From an uncultured Eggerthellaceae bacterium (lineage in GTDB: Bacteria; Actinomycetota; Coriobacteriia; Coriobacteriales; Eggerthellaceae), in NCBI GenBank assembly GCA_947626665.1, contig CANQTB010000004.1, forward strand, positions 1-32,779: DNA of 32,779 nt, given 5' to 3'. The position numbers and the translations under genes are program-made. Shown in pieces: positions 32,104 to 32,779 of the stretch. Below the pieces are notes generated by a model that saw nothing but the letters and a program-made list of their open reading frames with translations, was not told the origin of the DNA and ran no database searches. The first letter of the stretch is position 1, and the number at the start of each line of letters is the position of its first letter.

Positions 32104-32779
32104 TTAGGCTTCCGGCAAGTCTATCTTGCCGACAAAGCTGTAATAAATCTCAATGTCCTGCCTGCGGGTGCCGTTCTCGTCATAGCTGCACTCATGCACG
32201 ACGATTTTCTCAATCATTTCCCGCAAGAGGGTGGGGGTCAATTCTTCAAAAGCAAGGTGCTTTCTCACAATCCCCATGAATTTCTCGGCGTTGACGGTGG
32301 CGGCCTGCGACTTGGAAAGTTCCTCCTGCAAAGCGGCAGCCCGGTCTTTCAGTTCCCGCTGCTCCTGCTCATAGTCCGCCGACAGCTCCATGAAACGCTC
32401 GTCGCTGATTTTGCCGCTTACATTGTCCTCATACAGCCGCTTGATAATGCGGTTCACTTCGGCAATGCGTGTCTGGGCCTGTTCAAGCTGCTTCGTGGCT
32501 GCGGCGGTCTTTCTCTTGCCGCCGATTTCGTTCTGCTGGATGAGCAGCTTTACAAAGCGGCTCTCATGCCTGGCGGCGTATTCCGTCACTTGCCGGAGAT
32601 TGGAAAGCACGCCCGCCGTCAAAAGGTCGGTGCGGATAAAGTGTGCCGTACAGTCACGGGTACGCTTCTTGTAGCTGCCGCAGATATAACAGTCCTGCTT
32701 GCGGTTCTTGTTCTGATACCGCTGCTGATACAGCACATGGCCGCAGTCGGCGCAGAACAGCATACCAGAGAACAGCCCC
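32104..32779 (-). CDS. large serine recombinase, C-terminal part (runs off right edge)
   Basis: The visible 225 codons are the C-terminal region of a TnpX/TndX-type large serine recombinase. They include the zinc-ribbon-like FSGMLFCADCGHVLYQ with CYICGSYKKRTRDCTAHFIR, a long coiled coil (KKRTAAATKQLEQAQ region to LQEELSKSQ) and a C-terminal domain ending in ECSYDENGTRRQDIEIYYSFVGKIDLPEA. The reading frame is open to the window edge, so the catalytic Ser domain lies outside. Codon use differs from its neighbours. These enzymes move elements such as Tn4451 and Tn5397. Its gene end lies 28 bases from the methylase stub, so it most likely marks the terminus of a second, nested element. Confidence 0.88.
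   Translation of the reverse strand, partial: GLFSGMLFCADCGHVLYQQRYQNKNRKQDCYICGSYKKRTRDCTAHFIRTDLLTAGVLSNLRQVTEYAARHESRFVKLLIQQNEIGGKRKTAAATKQLEQAQTRIAEVNRIIKRLYEDNVSGKISDERFMELSADYEQEQRELKDRAAALQEELSKSQAATVNAEKFMGIVRKHLAFEELTPTLLREMIEKIVVHECSYDENGTRRQDIEIYYSFVGKIDLPEA

Overview
The window looks like a high-GC Gram-positive genome, most likely an actinobacterium of the Coriobacteriia type. The evidence is GC-rich codon use, AGGAGG-type ribosome binding sites, a two-subunit class I fumarase and a mobile-element gene set seen in gut Actinobacteria and Firmicutes. The taxon is an inference; no marker gene is present to prove it.

Positions 1 to about 4910 are chromosomal core. On the minus strand the start of a thymidylate kinase gene runs off the left edge, overlapping the end of a malic enzyme gene. 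On the plus strand follow the alpha and beta subunits of fumarase and a membrane-anchored beta-lactamase-like serine hydrolase. This three-gene block is bracketed by two diverged copies of a composite intergenic repeat built from two kinds of hairpin module. The core ends in the first 41 bases of a tRNA-Gly(TCC) gene cut off inside its anticodon stem.

From about 4912 to the right edge lies an integrative mobilizable or conjugative element. Its left end carries a complete tRNA-Gly(TCC) on the opposite strand, then a tyrosine integrase and an excisionase-like gene. Next comes a cargo island (7.3-11.0 kb): a TipA-like MerR regulator, an XRE/zinc-ribbon regulator, a membrane protein, a TfoX-like protein, a nucleotidyltransferase and a small acidic protein. 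The transfer and maintenance part (11.7-24.5 kb) has a UPF0102-like protein, a 2208-residue methylase-helicase of the P1 DarB/COG4646 type, a PcfJ-like protein, MobC, a MOBP-type relaxase and a surface protein with duplicated cysteine motifs. A TnpV-like gene with its own ribosome binding site is nested in another frame inside the methylase-helicase gene. No type IV secretion genes are seen in the window.

The right part (24.6-32.8 kb) looks like defence cargo. It has an AAA ATPase with a CxxC hook and a possible anticodon-nuclease triad (RloC/PrrC-like), a lipoprotein, and a type III restriction-type helicase-nuclease whose partner methylase survives only as a C-terminal stub. The stub is cut off next to the end of a large serine recombinase gene that runs off the right edge, so a second mobile element has apparently inserted into the modification gene.

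The most interesting signals are the broken chromosomal tRNA-Gly paired with an element-borne tRNA-Gly of the same anticodon but with C at position 33, the nested tnpV gene, the candidate anticodon nuclease beside a broken restriction-modification system, and the in-place inverted hairpin modules of the composite repeat.
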